From assembly GCA_015075405.1 (NCBI GenBank), contig JABTUK010000003.1:124001-188000 (forward strand): 64,000 bases of DNA. Reading direction: 5' to 3'. Position 1 is the stretch's first letter; the number at the start of each line of letters is the position of its first letter. The position numbers and the translations under genes were made by a program. Origin of the DNA: Anaerolineales bacterium (lineage in GTDB: Bacteria > Chloroflexota > Anaerolineae > 4572-78 > J111). The notes below the pieces were generated by a model that was not told the origin of the DNA, made no database searches, and worked only from the letters and a program-made list of their open reading frames with translations. Of the stretch, positions 9,298 through 16,410 are shown one piece after another.

Positions 9298-9404
9298 ATC
9301 ACCCTTCGATACGGGCTAACGCCCTACTCAGGATGATTTCCGAGCCGTAATCGCATCCTGAGTAGCCCTGAGCGAAGCGAGGGGCGTATCGAAGGGTGCG
9401 ATTT
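9298..9404. repeat. Palindromic CCTGAG/TCGAAGG repeat
   Basis: An imperfect inverted repeat of about 107 bp. Left arm ATCACCCTTCGATACGGGC, right arm GGGCGTATCGAAGGGTGCGAT, with CCTGAGTAG words inside. It belongs to the same word family as 56379-56433 and the right part of 61437-61564. It separates the GAF kinase from its regulator and could form a strong hairpin in mRNA, reducing read-through between them. Confidence 0.75.
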
Positions 9405-9517
9405 AGAAAACCCTAAACTCAGGTGGGTAGGAACTCAGTAACCCCTTTAGTTCCTCCGAGTTCCCTCACTTCCCTTTGCGAGTGTAAGTTACAACAAGCA
9501 GAAAGGTTTGCCGCTCC

Positions 9518-10168
9518 ATGACATCACCCATCCGCCTGCTTATTGTGGATGACCATGAAATCGTCCGCGAAGGTCTGGAGACGCTGCTGGCGGAAGAAAC
9601 CAGCGTCAGCGTGGTTGGTCAGGCCGCCAACGGCGCCGAAGCTGTGGCCCTGGCTGCTGAGCTACAGCCTGATGTCATCCTGATGGATTTGGTCATGCCA
9701 GAATTGGATGGCATCGAAGCCACCCGGCAGATTCGCAGCGCCGGCCTCGCCAGCCAGATTCTGGTGCTGACCAGCTTTGCCGACGACCAGAAAGTGCGAG
9801 AAGCTATCGAAGCCGGGGCCATCGGCTACCTTTTGAAGGATGTCTTAAAAGCCGACCTGCTGCGGGCCATTCAGGCGGCGGCCCAGGGCAAACCCACCCT
9901 CCACCCCGAAGCCCAAAGCTACCTCATGCGTCAGGTCAGCGCGCCTGCCGCCCCCCTGTCCAAATCCAACCTGACCGAGCGCGAACTCGACGTGCTGCGG
10001 CTCATTGCCAGCGGCCAGAGCAACAAAGAAATCGCCGTCACCCTCCACCTGACCGAAGGTACCATCAAGGGCTACGTCAGCGCCATCCTGGCCAAACTCG
10101 GCGTCGCCGACCGCACCCAGGCCGCCCTCTACGCCGTCAAACACGGCCTGGCCGGCGGCAACCGCTAA
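9518..10168 (+). CDS. NarL/FixJ-family response regulator
   Basis: 216 aa. The receiver domain (~5-120) has the acidic pair in VDDHE, phospho-acceptor Asp in VILMDLVMPELDG, switch Thr in VLTSF and Lys in YLLKDV. The LuxR-type helix-turn-helix (~150-212) reads LTERELDVLRLIASGQSNKEIAVTLHLTEGTIKGYVSAILAKL, the GerE/LuxR signature. It is a DNA-binding transcription factor activated by phosphorylation, most likely by the GAF kinase encoded just upstream. A strong terminator at 10249-10292 ends this unit. Targets are unknown. Confidence 0.93.
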   Translation: MTSPIRLLIVDDHEIVREGLETLLAEETSVSVVGQAANGAEAVALAAELQPDVILMDLVMPELDGIEATRQIRSAGLASQILVLTSFADDQKVREAIEAGAIGYLLKDVLKADLLRAIQAAAQGKPTLHPEAQSYLMRQVSAPAAPLSKSNLTERELDVLRLIASGQSNKEIAVTLHLTEGTIKGYVSAILAKLGVADRTQAALYAVKHGLAGGNR

Positions 10169-10248
10169 AAACCCCTTTAGCCTCGATTCTAACCGGAGAT
10201 TAGAGATTGGAGATTAAATCTCTAATCTCCAATCTCCCGCCTCCTCCT

Positions 10249-10292
10249 CTCACTTTGGTTAGGGTTTATCCCTAACTAAAGTGAGGCTTTTT
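10249..10292 (+). terminator. Rho-independent terminator after the NarL-type regulator
   Basis: Arms CTCACTTTGGTTAGGG (10249-10264) and CCCTAACTAAAGTGAG (10270-10285) pair over 16 bp with a single G-T, loop TTTAT, then GCTTTTT. It lies ~80 bp after the stop, just beyond a hairpin of AGATTGGAGATT-like words. Confidence 0.85.
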
Positions 10293-10648
10293 AAACCAAC
10301 CTTTTTCTGCTTCAAAATCTATCTTTGGCGGGTGGCGCGAGTAGCTTATTCCGAGTATCCTCGAAGAAATTGCACCTCATCATTGTAGATGCGGCAGTCC
10401 ACAACCTGGGCCTGGATTGGGCTGATTTTTGCCGGCGGCCTGAGCAAAATCCGGCTGGCGCAAACGGTCAGGATGCCGGTCAGAGTTCGCTCTGTGTCAC
10501 CTTTTTCCAATAATTTCCATCGCCTCACCTCTGGTTAACGGGGTATACCACCAAATCATCGTCTGTAGTGACGACTTCAGTCGTCCCCGTCTACGAGTGA
10601 CTGAAGTCGCTACTACAAACAAATTATTTACAGGAGAAGCGAAGCCCG
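10293..10648. other. Gene-poor interval with a possible orphan ORF and a GACTTCAGTCG repeat
   Basis: Up to ~10530 there is one weak minus-strand frame (listed separately) and nothing else recognisable. Positions 10568-10620 hold a palindromic repeat: AGTGACGACTTCAGTCGT facing AGTGACTGAAGTCGCTACTA. AGGAGA at 10632-10637 is the ribosome-binding site for the gene starting at 10649. Confidence 0.5.
10346..10528 (-). CDS. Possible small orphan ORF or gene remnant
   Basis: 60 codons from GTG. The translation (MRRWKLLEKGDTERTLTG..., ending YNDEVQFLRGYSE) looks protein-like in composition and has no low-complexity repeat. I recognise no family, the ribosome-binding site is weak, and the opposite strand is open over the same stretch. 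It could equally be a decayed fragment. Reported because it is the only candidate in a 350-bp interval. Confidence 0.2.
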   Translation of the reverse strand: MRRWKLLEKGDTERTLTGILTVCASRILLRPPAKISPIQAQVVDCRIYNDEVQFLRGYSE

Positions 10649-12778
10649 ATGGTTTTCAACCCAAGCAACCTAACACACAAAACAAAAGCCAGCGTAATCT
10701 TAAAACGATATTTTGTTGTCATGACGGGCAGCCTCATCTGCCTTTTGCTGGCAGCGTTTGGCGGGCCGCAGCAGGCTGTCCCCGAACCCACCGTCATCTC
10801 CGGCGCGGGCGATATTACCGCCGTGGTCGAAGAGTATCGCCAGGTATTTGGCGGCCAAAACAACGGCGGCGAGCGCGGCTCTTTTGCCGACGGCTACCGG
10901 GAAATCAACTGGGACAGCTTGCCGGATGAGCTGGCCGTGCCCAATGCTTACCCATCCGATTTTTTTAATGGCCCCGTAGCCCCTCGGGCGCGCGGGATTG
11001 TGCTGGTCACACCTGGGGAGGGCCTGTTTGTCAGCGCCGACAGCGACAATTCGGCTGGAGCGTTGCCCCGCTTTGGCAACATCAACCCCGGCTATGCCGA
11101 TAGCTTTAAAACGTTTAGCGAGGAACGCCTCTTTTCGCCGGTGGGCAGCAATATTGTTGAGGCTACTTTCTACGTGCCAGGCACCAATACACCGGCGGTG
11201 GTGCGCGGCTTTGGGGCCGTGTACACCGATGTGGATACCGAGCACACCGCTTTTGAATACTTTGACATCAACGGCAATTCGCTGGGCAAATTTGGCACGC
11301 CCATTGCCGATGCGGGTCTGTCGTTTCTGGGCGTGGCCTTCCCCGAGCCAATTGTTCACCGGGTGCGGATTGCCTACGGCACCGACGCCCTGGGTCCGGA
11401 CGACAGCCCTGAGACAGATGTGGCCGTAATGGACAACTTTATCTACAGCGAACCCCAACCCGTCGCGTCTGTGCCTGCTACCAACGCTAAAAGCTATATT
11501 GCCAAATTTGATAATGGGCCGGCCAGCGCCCGTATTGGGCTTGTGGTTGAAGATGGCAAATTTGCCGTTTACGTTTGTAGTCTCGACGACGCTTTTAATC
11601 TGACCACCGCCCGCTGGTACACGGGCGAGTTGGATGCGGAAGGTCACGCCAAAGGTGTCAGCGCCGATGGCGTTGAACTGTTAAGCGCAGTGGTGAACGG
11701 CGATATATTTAGAGGTACGGTCACGAACACGGCCAAAGAGACATTTACCTTTACCGGCGCAATTGTTCCGGCGGGCAGCCCGGCGGGCCTCTTCCGGGGC
11801 ATAGAACAGTACGGTGAGGGTGAAGTCATTGTCGGGGCGGTGCTGGATATTGATGGAACGTTTGCCTCGACCGCGCAGATCAACGGGGCAATCGAGTTTG
11901 TCTCTCCGATTTCCCCCGAGCCGGTCAAACTATCTGCGAATAGCCTGGTGGTCAGAATTGGGACATCTGCCGAGCCGATCACGGTCGGTCGGGTCACAAC
12001 TCTGGCGCCGGCTATTCACCCCCAAATTGGCTGGGATAATAATTTTACCGGCAATTCGCTGGTGCAGCCCCAAGACCCTGCCCTGGCAGGGGGGGGCATT
12101 AATCAAAGCCTGGACTTTGGCGATGTGCTCTACGGCACCAGCGAAGCGGACCTGCTGATTGGCCGGCTGGGCCTGGATGTACTGCTGGGCAATGAAGGCG
12201 ATGATGTGCTCATCGGCGGCCTGGAGCACTTCCACCCGCAGCGAAGCGACCGCAAATTTGGCGGCCCCGGCAACGATATTCTGATCTGGGGCGTCGGCGA
12301 TGGCTCCGACCTGCTTGACGGCGGCCCCGGCGAAGATGTGCTAATCTTGGGCCTGGTGGGCGAGGTAGATGATGCAGGCCAGACGATCTTTCGCCTGAGC
12401 AACGACGAGCAAGCCGGGCAGGTTTTTATTGATCCGGTCAGCCAACTGCCGGCGGTAGATGTGACCAACGCGCCGGGTTTTTGCGGGGTTATTGATGACT
12501 CGAGCGATGCCAACGCGCCAGCGCAATTCGAGTCGCTGGGGGTGCAACAACTCGTCCGCTTCTTCCTGCGCAAACAAGCCGATGCCTTTGAGGGCGGCCA
12601 GCAAAGTGATGATAACGGCCTACGCCAGACCATGCATATAAAAGATATCGAATTTCTCATTTGTCCCACCCGCGCTGGCGGCGCTATCGAAATTCTGGAT
12701 TTAACCGCCAGCCCACCCACCGCCACCGAGTTAAGCGCACTTGCCCTTAACCAACGGCTGCAACTGATTGTACGCTAA
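10649..12778 (+). CDS. Secreted protein with RTX-like calcium-binding repeats
   Basis: 709 aa. The N-terminal region has a basic stretch and a hydrophobic core (RYFVVMTGSLICLLLAAFG, ~residues 21-39), an export signal after a longer-than-usual n-region. Residues ~60-270 form a beta-rich domain (STFDFPGTN-like adhesion or PEP-anchor style module); a second domain covers ~280-420. At ~490-575 nonapeptide RTX-like repeats appear (GTSEADLLIGRLGLDVLLGN, GGPGNDILIWG, GGPGEDVLILG), the GGxGxDxLx signature that binds Ca2+ in a parallel beta-roll. Probably an extracellular or surface protein. No type I secretion genes are nearby. Start ATG 10649 has AGGAGA 11 bp upstream. Confidence 0.75.
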   Translation: MVFNPSNLTHKTKASVILKRYFVVMTGSLICLLLAAFGGPQQAVPEPTVISGAGDITAVVEEYRQVFGGQNNGGERGSFADGYREINWDSLPDELAVPNAYPSDFFNGPVAPRARGIVLVTPGEGLFVSADSDNSAGALPRFGNINPGYADSFKTFSEERLFSPVGSNIVEATFYVPGTNTPAVVRGFGAVYTDVDTEHTAFEYFDINGNSLGKFGTPIADAGLSFLGVAFPEPIVHRVRIAYGTDALGPDDSPETDVAVMDNFIYSEPQPVASVPATNAKSYIAKFDNGPASARIGLVVEDGKFAVYVCSLDDAFNLTTARWYTGELDAEGHAKGVSADGVELLSAVVNGDIFRGTVTNTAKETFTFTGAIVPAGSPAGLFRGIEQYGEGEVIVGAVLDIDGTFASTAQINGAIEFVSPISPEPVKLSANSLVVRIGTSAEPITVGRVTTLAPAIHPQIGWDNNFTGNSLVQPQDPALAGGGINQSLDFGDVLYGTSEADLLIGRLGLDVLLGNEGDDVLIGGLEHFHPQRSDRKFGGPGNDILIWGVGDGSDLLDGGPGEDVLILGLVGEVDDAGQTIFRLSNDEQAGQVFIDPVSQLPAVDVTNAPGFCGVIDDSSDANAPAQFESLGVQQLVRFFLRKQADAFEGGQQSDDNGLRQTMHIKDIEFLICPTRAGGAIEILDLTASPPTATELSALALNQRLQLIVR

Positions 12779-12784
12779 ATGAAA

Positions 12785-12870
12785 ACAGTCACCAGTGATC
12801 AGTCATCAGTCATCAGTAATCAGTAAACAGTAATCAGTTTACAGATCACTGATGACTGACAACTGATAAC
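12785..12870. repeat. Short-word tandem repeat (CAGTAATCAGT family)
   Basis: Degenerate 7-10 bp words (CAGTCATCAGT, AATCAGTAAACAGT) run head to tail, then turn into their complement (ACTGATGACTGACAACTGAT). This would form a hairpin downstream of the RTX-like gene. No gene. Confidence 0.75.
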
Positions 12871-12885
12871 TATCTTTAGAGAGCC

Positions 12886-13143
12886 GTAACTGCTCAGCCT
12901 CCATGTCATTTCGAGGCCATAGGCCGAGAAATCCCTGGCGTCCGCCCCGCGATAAATCGCAGGGCTATCACACAGCGCCCGATAAATCGGGCTAAAAGCA
13001 AGTTTTTAAGCCGGATTCATCCGGCGCGGTTCACCAGCGCGGCGATTTATCGCCGTGCGGACGCCAGGGACAGCAGTAACCATAGAAAAGGTTAGAAGCA
13101 GGGATTTCTCCCTGCGGTCGAAATGACATGGCTGAGCAGTTAC
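12886..13143. mobile_element. 258-bp MITE with 8-bp target-site duplication
   Basis: Perfect 14-bp terminal inverted repeats (GTAACTGCTCAGCC at 12886-12899 and its complement at 13130-13143), extending imperfectly through ATGTCATTTCGA. Both ends are flanked by the direct repeat AGAGAGCC (12878-12885 and 13144-13151). No ORF inside. GTAA ends with an 8-bp duplication match what is known for IS66-family insertion; that family link is an inference. A second palindrome is nested at 12937-13065. The element ends 10 bp before the start codon of the next gene. Confidence 0.85.
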
Positions 13144-13152
13144 AGAGAGCCT

Positions 13153-13986
13153 ATGCAACCCACCCCCTACAAACCCATGTCCCTCCTCATGAAAATCGTC
13201 TTCTGGTTTGTCGCCATCAACGCGCTGGCCGGGGCGGGTTCGCTTATGCTCTTTCCAAACCAAACCGACGGCCTCTTCTTCTGGAAGATTAGCCCGGCCT
13301 TGTCGGCGGGGATGTTCGGAGCCTTGTACCTGGGCGGAGCTATCGTGGTCTCGCTGGTCACAAGCCGAGGGCAGTGGGAGCCGTCGCGCTACCTGGTTCC
13401 GATCCTGGTTTCGGCGGGGGTGCTCATTTCTCTGACCACCTTCCTCCACCTGGATAGGTTTACCCCCGGCTTCAAACTGTTTTACTGGCTGCTGGTTTAT
13501 ATTGTCGCGCCCATCCTGGCCCTTGTTTTTTATATCCAGCACGAACGCGGCGGGGCGGTCTGGGAGGTGGTGAGCCAGCCCATTGCCCCGTTGACGCGCA
13601 GGGTAGCTATTACTTTGGGTGCGCTCCTGCTGGTGTTGGGAGCGGTCTGTCTCATCTGGCCCAATCTGGTCATTGAGGTCTGGCCCTGGACTATTTCGCC
13701 CTTGATGGTGCGTATCTTTACCTCCTGGTTCAGCGCCTTTGGTTTTGGCCTGCTCTGGTTTTGGCGCGAGCGTGATTGGAGCCGCGTGGCCCACATCCCC
13801 ACCCTCATGATCGCCGCCGCCGGGCTGGATTTGCTGATGGTTTTTATCCACCGCGCCGATTTGAACTCAACCGGCCTGAACTTCTGGCTGTTCTGTTTTC
13901 ATCTGGCCGCCTTTGGCTTGATCGGTGGCTTGATGCACTGGTGGCAGTATCAAGCGGGGCAAATCAGCCGGCCCGCTTCAGGTTAA
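13153..13986 (+). CDS. Polytopic membrane protein of unknown function
   Basis: 277 aa from ATG 13153; ATG 13177 (MSLLMKIVFW) is also possible. A longer frame back to 13123 would read through the end of the MITE and is not accepted. About eight hydrophobic helices can be seen (IVFWFVAINALAGAGSLML, AGMFGALYLGGAIVVSLV, LVPILVSAGVLISL, LLVYIVAPILALVFYI, TLGALLLVLGAVCLIW, WFSAFGFGLLWFW, LMIAAAGLDLLMVFI, LFCFHLAAFGLIGGLM). There is no recognisable motif and no partner gene beside it. The MITE insertion has probably replaced the natural promoter and ribosome-binding site. Confidence 0.7.
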   Translation: MQPTPYKPMSLLMKIVFWFVAINALAGAGSLMLFPNQTDGLFFWKISPALSAGMFGALYLGGAIVVSLVTSRGQWEPSRYLVPILVSAGVLISLTTFLHLDRFTPGFKLFYWLLVYIVAPILALVFYIQHERGGAVWEVVSQPIAPLTRRVAITLGALLLVLGAVCLIWPNLVIEVWPWTISPLMVRIFTSWFSAFGFGLLWFWRERDWSRVAHIPTLMIAAAGLDLLMVFIHRADLNSTGLNFWLFCFHLAAFGLIGGLMHWWQYQAGQISRPASG

Positions 13987-14009
13987 ATTGACGTTTTTTA
14001 TCGCGCCAA

Positions 14010-14062
14010 ACGTCTTGCGTGTTCCGTTCACATTACGCAAGACGCAACACGCAAGACGAGTT
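14010..14062. repeat. CGTCTTGCGTGTT/AACACGCAAGACG palindromic repeat
   Basis: CGTCTTGCGTGTTCC faces ACGCAAGACGCAACACGCAAGACG. The same words occur at ~26808-26830. It lies between the membrane protein and the stand-alone receiver. Confidence 0.7.
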
Positions 14063-14101
14063 GAAAACTATTTTCTCGGAATTGCCTTAAAGTGTCTTCT
14101 G

Positions 14102-14494
14102 ATGAATCCCTCCAGACCCTTCACCGTTCTCATTGTAGACGACGTGCCGGTAGTGCGTGAGGCCCTGCGCTGGCTCATCGAAGATGAAGCCGATTTGCGG
14201 GTCATTGGTGAAGCCGGTGATGGCCTGGAGGCCGTCAACCGCGCCGCCGAACTGCTGCCCGAAGTGGTCATTCTCGATGTGGAACTGCCTGGATTGGACG
14301 GTTACGAAGTTGCTCGCCGGCTAAAAGAGATGCCGCAGCCGCCGGCCATTGTTTTTCTGACCGTTCACAGCGACGCCCCGGCCCGCCAGCGAGCCTTTAC
14401 CGCCGGTGCCGATGGTTTTGCCGAAAAGGGGCGGGGCTGGCTGACCTTGATAGACCAGGTTCGTTTGGCCCTGGCCGGTCACTCAGCCGAATGA
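14102..14494 (+). CDS. Stand-alone receiver-domain response regulator
   Basis: 130 aa from ATG 14102. A longer upstream frame crosses the palindromic repeat and is rejected. It is a CheY-like single domain: acidic pair in VDDVP, phospho-acceptor Asp in VVILDVELPGLDG, switch Thr in FLTVHSD and Lys in FAEKGRG. No output domain follows, so it probably acts by protein contact or in a phosphorelay. No kinase gene adjoins it; candidates in the window are the GAF kinase (6.5 kb) and the hybrid kinase (46.3 kb). Confidence 0.88.
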   Translation: MNPSRPFTVLIVDDVPVVREALRWLIEDEADLRVIGEAGDGLEAVNRAAELLPEVVILDVELPGLDGYEVARRLKEMPQPPAIVFLTVHSDAPARQRAFTAGADGFAEKGRGWLTLIDQVRLALAGHSAE

Positions 14495-14499
14495 CTTTG

Positions 14500-14556
14500 G
14501 AAGATTGGAGGGCTGGAAGGTTGGCAAATCTGCAACCTTCCAACCTTCCAGCCTTC
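14500..14556. repeat. GGAAGGTTGG-word hairpin repeat
   Basis: Tandem words GATTGGAGGGCTGGAAGGTTGG followed by their complement (CCTTCCAACCTTCCAGCCTTCC). It forms a long hairpin just after the receiver gene and may terminate transcription. The same family occurs at 36009-36081 and inside a coding region at ~25017-25068. Confidence 0.75.
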
Positions 14557-14603
14557 CTTGCTTCAATGGGACACTTTGACTATAACCGAGATCATTTTAA
14601 CCC

Positions 14604-14633
14604 TTGCAATTAAAGCTAAACCTGGTGTATACT
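14604..14633 (+). promoter_or_regulatory. Candidate sigma-70-type promoter of the Rieske-GltS gene
   Basis: -35 TTGCAA (14604-14609), 18-bp spacer, -10 TATACT (14628-14633). This places transcription start near 14640, ~65 bp before ATG 14704. A ribosome-binding site AGGGGG lies at 14691-14696. Confidence 0.5.
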
Positions 14634-14703
14634 GTGCGCAATTGGCTAACACCGGCCAAGCCGCGGACGTGTAGTTACATGTTTACTTTTAGGGGGCAAC
14701 TGC

Positions 14704-16275
14704 ATGTCGAACTTTATCAAAATCCTCGACGCTGATCAACTCAATCCGGGCCAAATTACCACCATTACCGTCAAAGGCCACGATATTTGTCTGGCCAACT
14801 TTAATGGTGAATTTTTTGCCCTGGACAATAAATGTCCCCACCGGGGCGGACAACTGGGCGATGGCCGGCTCAACGGGCCTGATGTCATCTGCCCGCTGCA
14901 TGGTTGGGACTTTGACGTGCGCACCGGCATCAGCCGTTACGACCATCTGGATCGGGTCGCCACTTTTCCGGTGCGCCGGGTCAACGGCCATGTAGAAATT
15001 GACGCCGATGCCGTCCCCACCCTGCCGGTGCAGGAAGGCTACTTGGCTCGCTACATTCGCCACACCGACGACCTGGAGCACGAACTCAAAACCATCCAGC
15101 ATTTGGCCGCCGGCAAGTGGAAAGACAACGTCCCCATGCGCACCGAGCGGGTGGTACCTAGTTTTGACGACATCTACTTTTTGCCCGGTCAACTGGCCGA
15201 CCCGCCCCTCCTGGATGACGAGCCGGTAGATACGACGACGGTGATCGGCGCGCGAGCAGCGAAACCCATCACCCTAACTGCCCCTTTCTACATCAGCCAC
15301 ATGAGCTTTGGCGCGCTGTCACGTGAGGCCAAAATCGCCCTGGCTACAGGCGCAGCCCAGTTTGGCACAATGAATTGCAGCGGCGAAGGCGGCATGCTGC
15401 CCGAAGAGCGAGCGGCAGCCAAATACTATGTGTTTGAAATGGCCTCCGGCTATTTTGGCTGGACTGAAGAAAATATCAAACGCGCCGACGCCATCGAAGT
15501 CAAAATTGGGCAAAGCGCCAAAACCGGCCTGGGTGGGGTTCTGCCGGCGGCCAAAGTTACCGCCGAGATTGCCCAGGTGCGCGGCCTGAAACCCGGCCAG
15601 GATGCCATCAGCCCCAGCCGCTTCCCCGACCTCAACAGCCCGGCCGAACTGCGGGCACGGATTGATTGGATCCGCAGTATCAACCCCGGCATTCCCATTG
15701 GGGTTAAATTTGCCGCCTCCAAGCTGGAGGCCGACCTGGCCGCCGCCTGCGAACTCGACGCCGATTTTATCACCATTGACGGCCGGCCCGGCGGCACCGG
15801 CGCGGCCCCCAAACATGTCAAAGATCACATTGGTATCCCGACGGTCTACGCCTTGCCTCGCGCCCGCAAGTGGCTGGATGAGCATGGTATGGGCCACGTG
15901 ACCCTATGCGTCACCGGCGGCTTTCGCACCCCGCCCGATATTGCCAAAGCTATTGCCCTGGGAGCAGATGCGGTCGCCCTGGCCACCAGCGCCATGATCG
16001 CCATCGGCTGCCAGCAGTACCGGGCTTGCAGCAGTAACAATTGTCCGGTTGGGATCGCCACCCAGCGGGCCGATCTGCGCGACCGCTTTAGCATCGCCGA
16101 GAGCAGCAAACGGCTCTATAATTTTTTGGTTGGTACCCGCTACCAATTGACCGAATTTGCCCGTATGTGCGGTCGCCGCCGGGTGCAAGATCTTAGTCTG
16201 GCCGATGTTGTCACCTACAACGACAGCCTGGCCAAATACGCGGGTATCCGTCACGCAGCGCAAGCTTATTCCTAG
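14704..16275 (+). CDS. Rieske [2Fe-2S] domain fused to glutamate-synthase FMN domain
   Basis: 523 aa. Residues ~1-105 are a Rieske ferredoxin: CPHRGG (first Cys-x-His) and CPLHGWD (second Cys-x-x-His) bind a [2Fe-2S] cluster. Residues ~150-500 match the FMN-binding synthase domain of GltB: SFGALSREAKIALATGAAQFG, NCSGEGGM, the flavin-site GLKPGQDAISPSRFPDL region, DFITIDGRPGGTGAAP, and the [3Fe-4S]-type Cys pattern CQQYRACSSNNCPVGIATQ. The amidotransferase domain of true GltB is absent. The protein would pass electrons from the Rieske cluster to FMN and could reduce a 2-oxo acid or another substrate; its reaction is not established. It sits alone with its own promoter. Confidence 0.85.
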   Translation: MSNFIKILDADQLNPGQITTITVKGHDICLANFNGEFFALDNKCPHRGGQLGDGRLNGPDVICPLHGWDFDVRTGISRYDHLDRVATFPVRRVNGHVEIDADAVPTLPVQEGYLARYIRHTDDLEHELKTIQHLAAGKWKDNVPMRTERVVPSFDDIYFLPGQLADPPLLDDEPVDTTTVIGARAAKPITLTAPFYISHMSFGALSREAKIALATGAAQFGTMNCSGEGGMLPEERAAAKYYVFEMASGYFGWTEENIKRADAIEVKIGQSAKTGLGGVLPAAKVTAEIAQVRGLKPGQDAISPSRFPDLNSPAELRARIDWIRSINPGIPIGVKFAASKLEADLAAACELDADFITIDGRPGGTGAAPKHVKDHIGIPTVYALPRARKWLDEHGMGHVTLCVTGGFRTPPDIAKAIALGADAVALATSAMIAIGCQQYRACSSNNCPVGIATQRADLRDRFSIAESSKRLYNFLVGTRYQLTEFARMCGRRRVQDLSLADVVTYNDSLAKYAGIRHAAQAYS

Positions 16276-16339
16276 CTCAAAATCATAAACCAATTTAATG
16301 AGGAGTGTTCACGAGCCTGTGGCACACCACCGATAATAA

Positions 16340-16378
16340 AAATTTTAACTTGACACGTAACACCTGACACGTGACACT
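16340..16378. repeat. TGACACGTAACACCTGACACGTGACAC word repeat
   Basis: Degenerate head-to-tail words of about 9-10 bp, related to the TCAAGTGTCAAGTGTC array at 26748. It fills the short gap between two genes. Confidence 0.6.
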
Positions 16379-16410
16379 TATTTTCGAAGGAGGTTGAAGA
16401 AGTCAATTTT

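Noticed and set aside
10700..11647. 315-codon open frame antisense to the RTX-like gene
   Set aside because: It mirrors a GC-rich coding gene, has no family motif and no ribosome-binding site; the forward frame has a signal peptide and RTX repeats.
13123..13152. Upstream extension of the membrane-protein gene
   Set aside because: These codons are the end of the MITE and its target duplication; ATG 13153 is taken instead.
13988..14101. N-terminal extension of the stand-alone receiver
   Set aside because: It translates a palindromic intergenic repeat; receiver homology begins just after ATG 14102.
14500..14556. Long intergenic hairpin as a possible tRNA or structured ncRNA
   Set aside because: The stem is built from simple GGAAGGTTGG words without tRNA-like arms; the same words recur at several sites.
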